Position numbers and translations under genes: made by a program
Notes under the pieces: model-generated
What the model was told of the DNA's origin: nothing
The model's input: the letters and a program-made list of their open reading frames with translations, nothing else
Database searches by the model: none
In this document: one piece after another, positions 4,976-6,677 of the stretch
Numbering within the stretch: position 1 is the first letter of the stretch
Layout: each line of letters starts with the position of its first letter
Assembly (NCBI GenBank): GCA_026989715.1
Contig: JALSIU010000016.1
Coordinates: forward strand, 1-6,677
DNA: 6,677 nucleotides
Direction of reading: 5' to 3'
DNA from: Methylomonas sp.
GTDB taxonomy: Bacteria; Pseudomonadota; Gammaproteobacteria; Methylococcales; Methylomonadaceae

Positions 4976-6295
4976 TTATAAATTTAGCTCTGAAATAAAC
5001 CCTAAATTTGACTTATTCTCTTGTTCAGCAAATTGCGCCCATACTCCCGCATCTCGCGCAAGTTGCTTAAAATTCTCTGAACGATTGGTCATCTCCGAAG
5101 CCACTAACATCAGTTCTAATTCTAGCTGTGGCATAGATTTCATTAAAGATGTCACTAAAGCGCGATTTACGCCATTTTTGCCAATATCGCCTAAGGATAA
5201 TGCTCTGGAAAAACTATAAAACTGCTGTATGCGGCTTGCACATAATTGAGCAAAACGCGCGCTTTTATCTGGGTTTTTTAGTGATTCCGTAATTGCTAAA
5301 GCGGTGACAGCAGCATTATAAAATGCATTCTGGACACCATGAGAAAACACTGGGTCTACAAAACCGGCCGCATCACCAATGCAATAATAATTTTGCCGGC
5401 AAATTTGTGTCACATAATATGAATAATCAGGTCGATATTGCAGAGAGTGTTCCACAAATTCGGCATCATTTAATAGATTTTTTAAATAAGGCAATGTGGC
5501 ACAACTTTGTTGAAAATAAAGTGCGCGTTGGCTTTTGTTCATGCCTTTCATTTTGCCGGATTGTACAATTAAACCGACACTGGTTTTTTCACGTAAGACA
5601 ATATGCCAAAGCCACCCATCCGCATGCGACATCACAAAGGTGACAGGCGCAACCGTTTGCAAATCTGCTACGGCATGGCTCCTGCGATCGACTCCCACAT
5701 AGCGTGAGTTTTTAAAATAGCCCCACAAAGACAAAAAATTAAGACTCGGATCAATTGTTTTCCGAGTTCCTAACTGATGCGCCATCACCGAACTATGACC
5801 ACTGGCATCGACCACAAAACGGCATTGTAGGCAGCCTTCAATATTCACCTCTGCACGTGCATCAACATAACTTACGATGGGGGATGCTGAGTCAATATCT
5901 ATTTTTTTAACCACGACCTGCTGAAAAACTTGAGCACCTTGTCTTTGTGTATGCTGCAGTAAAATCTGATCAAAAATATCGCGCTCAACATGCAAACCTG
6001 GGCGTTTATAACCATATTTTGCAAAGGAAATCTGATGAATTTTACCATTCCAAGCCGTAATACCGCCGGCTTTACTCACAAATCCTTGTTGCTCAATTTT
6101 TTCAGACACACCTAATTGGTCGGTAAATTTCCAAAAATGCGGAATTAAACTCTCCCCCACTTGATTACGCGGAAACAAAGCACGTTCCAGTAAAACGACA
6201 TCAATACCTTGTTTGGCTAAATGGGTGGCCACACTGCTACCGGCAGGACCACCACCTATAACCAGTACGGTACAATTTTTAGGAATATCATTCAT
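4976..6295 (-). CDS. Flavin-dependent halogenase-like enzyme (pyrrole/phenol halogenase class)
   Basis: This 439-residue FAD enzyme is probably a halogenase that uses FADH2, O2 and a halide to chlorinate or brominate an electron-rich ring. The N-terminal dinucleotide fold is G-G-G-P-A-G (14-19); N-Q-V-G-E-S (44-49) follows. Lys75 in G-F-V-S-K-A-G-G is the conserved catalytic Lys type that forms or guides the haloamine/HOX. The halogenase motif W-x-W-x-I is W228-L-W-H-I232, with Val233 where Pro is usual. G-D-A-A-G (307-311) binds FAD, and F312-x-x-P315-x-x-S318-x-G320 is the F-x-x-P-x-x-S-x-G motif that marks halogenases against related monooxygenases and geranylgeranyl reductases. Beside a prolyl-to-pyrrole gene set, a PltA- or Bmp2-like action on pyrrolyl-S-ACP is the best guess; ring and halogen cannot be read from sequence. 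It lies opposite the other pathway genes, coupled to the BamE-like gene upstream (5-base gap). A separate flavin reductase is needed and not seen here. Confidence 0.83.
   Translation of the reverse strand: MNDIPKNCTVLVIGGGPAGSSVATHLAKQGIDVVLLERALFPRNQVGESLIPHFWKFTDQLGVSEKIEQQGFVSKAGGITAWNGKIHQISFAKYGYKRPGLHVERDIFDQILLQHTQRQGAQVFQQVVVKKIDIDSASPIVSYVDARAEVNIEGCLQCRFVVDASGHSSVMAHQLGTRKTIDPSLNFLSLWGYFKNSRYVGVDRRSHAVADLQTVAPVTFVMSHADGWLWHIVLREKTSVGLIVQSGKMKGMNKSQRALYFQQSCATLPYLKNLLNDAEFVEHSLQYRPDYSYYVTQICRQNYYCIGDAAGFVDPVFSHGVQNAFYNAAVTALAITESLKNPDKSARFAQLCASRIQQFYSFSRALSLGDIGKNGVNRALVTSLMKSMPQLELELMLVASEMTNRSENFKQLARDAGVWAQFAEQENKSNLGFISELNL
4980..5009. repeat. Inverted repeat between the convergent genes
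   Basis: AAATTTAG (4980-4987) and CTAAATTT (5002-5009) form a perfect 8-bp inverted repeat with a 14-base loop, at the 3' end of the halogenase coding sequence and just past the methyltransferase stop. A second, shorter pairing, AAGCC (4948-4952) with GGCTT (4973-4977), spans the two stop codons. Neither has a T-tract and the first stem is AT-rich. They could act as a weak bidirectional terminator in a junction with only 8 non-coding bases, but chance is a fair alternative. Confidence 0.25.
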
Positions 6296-6300
6296 AAAAA

Positions 6301-6677
6301 TTAGGTTTTGATGTGACTCACCTTGCCATTTTTAAAATAAACGATAAAGGTTCTAAAGCGATTACGCCAATAAGTCCATTCATTTGCCTCTAAAGTAGGC
6401 GTTCTTGTTATCGGTGGATAACCAATCGCCACTAAAACAGCTTTCTTAGTCATACCTTTGGCAACTTGGCCTTGCTTAATTTTTTTACGTTCTAGCTTGC
6501 TAAAGGCTCTTAAGTCCAAAGGCCGTTTAGCAAATAATTTCACAAATGCTTGATGAGGGGTCTCACCTGTATGTTTAGCCACATTTTCTATTAAAAGATC
6601 CTGGTTTGCTTTAAGGAGCTTAATTTTAATCGCTTTACGTGTAAACCCGAGTAACTCAACTTCTGTATTGACTGGTA
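6301..6677 (-). CDS. BamE/SmpA-like domain protein (C-terminal part)
   Basis: The C-terminal part of a protein with a SmpA/OmlA (BamE-like) fold. The frame stays open from the GTG at 6582 to the window edge, reading ENVAKHTG... and upstream P-V-N-T-E-V-E-L-L-G-F, so the gene starts beyond the right edge and 6582 is internal. The BamE-like pattern is K-G-M-T-K-K-A-V-L-V-A-I-G-Y-P-P, then R-T-P-T-L-E-A-N-E-W-T-Y-W and a basic stretch ending G-K-V. Proteins of this kind are often small lipoproteins in Gram-negative bacteria, but the N-terminus that would show a lipobox lies outside the window. BamE itself helps the BAM complex insert outer-membrane proteins; this longer, divergent relative probably does something else. 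Its stop is 5 bases before the halogenase ATG, so the two are likely co-transcribed from a promoter outside the window. Whether it belongs to the pathway or is a conserved bystander is open. Confidence 0.72.
   Translation of the reverse strand, partial: PVNTEVELLGFTRKAIKIKLLKANQDLLIENVAKHTGETPHQAFVKLFAKRPLDLRAFSKLERKKIKQGQVAKGMTKKAVLVAIGYPPITRTPTLEANEWTYWRNRFRTFIVYFKNGKVSHIKT

Noticed and set aside
5323..5643. 106-codon plus-strand open frame within the halogenase gene
   Set aside because: It is antisense to conserved halogenase motifs and its translation (His/Asn-rich) resembles no family.
4976..6295. Geranylgeranyl reductase or ordinary FAD monooxygenase instead of halogenase
   Set aside because: The F-x-x-P-x-x-S-x-G, W-x-W-x-I and G-F-x-x-K-x-G motifs together favour a halogenase, although the Pro-to-Val change leaves some doubt.
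362..6295. Aryl polyene/xanthomonadin-type cluster, which also pairs ACPs, acyltransferases and a halogenase-like gene
   Set aside because: No ketosynthase, dehydratase or ketoreductase is present, and the proline-type adenylation pocket with an acyl-CoA-dehydrogenase-like partner points to pyrrole formation.
6580..6582. GTG at 6582 as the start of the BamE-like gene
   Set aside because: The frame continues in protein-like sequence to the window edge, so the true start lies outside.
1..6677. CRISPR arrays, tRNA or rRNA genes, insertion sequences
   Set aside because: No regularly spaced repeats, tRNA-like cloverleaf, rRNA stretch, transposase frame or terminal inverted repeats were seen.

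Overview
The window (about 42% G+C by eye) looks like chromosomal DNA of a gammaproteobacterium. The partial DUF971 protein at the left edge and the BamE-like protein at the right edge are both of types I associate with Gammaproteobacteria. The genus cannot be fixed; a methanotroph-like or Legionella-like lineage is possible but unproven.

Layout. Bases 1-269 hold the 3' end of a DUF971 gene. A 92-base gap follows, with a strong palindromic hairpin (286-304) and a possible promoter. A tightly packed plus-strand set runs from 362 to 4967: a stand-alone acyl carrier protein (ACP), a CAT/condensation-fold acyltransferase, a stand-alone adenylation enzyme, an acyl-CoA-dehydrogenase-like flavoenzyme and a small membrane methyltransferase of the isoprenylcysteine carboxyl methyltransferase (ICMT) type. 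Two of its junctions are ATGA start/stop overlaps. Converging on this set, with only 8 bases between stop codons, is a minus-strand pair: a flavin-dependent halogenase-like enzyme (4976-6295) and, 5 bases upstream of it, a BamE-like protein that runs off the right edge.

How the genes fit together. Adenylation enzyme, carrier protein and acyl-CoA-dehydrogenase-like enzyme are the three parts that convert L-proline to pyrrolyl-2-carboxyl-S-carrier in pyoluteorin, prodiginine, clorobiocin and marine bromopyrrole pathways. Aligning the adenylation enzyme by hand to GrsA gives the pocket residues D-L-F-Y-L-A-L-V-C, one change from the proline code I recall for PltF/RedM-type enzymes (DLLYLALV). 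The dehydrogenase lacks the usual C-terminal catalytic Glu but has one at the isovaleryl-CoA-dehydrogenase position (E216), as in prolyl-carrier dehydrogenases. The neighbouring flavoenzyme carries the F-x-x-P-x-x-S-x-G halogenase motif, a W-x-W-x-I motif and the conserved Lys. The set is therefore best read as a compact, probably undescribed pathway to a halogenated pyrrole-2-carboxyl product. The H-x-x-x-D acyltransferase is the obvious candidate to move the pyrrolyl group from the carrier to an unknown acceptor, and the membrane methyltransferase may modify that acceptor or product. No thioesterase, ketosynthase, phosphopantetheinyl transferase, flavin reductase or transporter is visible, so some functions must lie outside the window.
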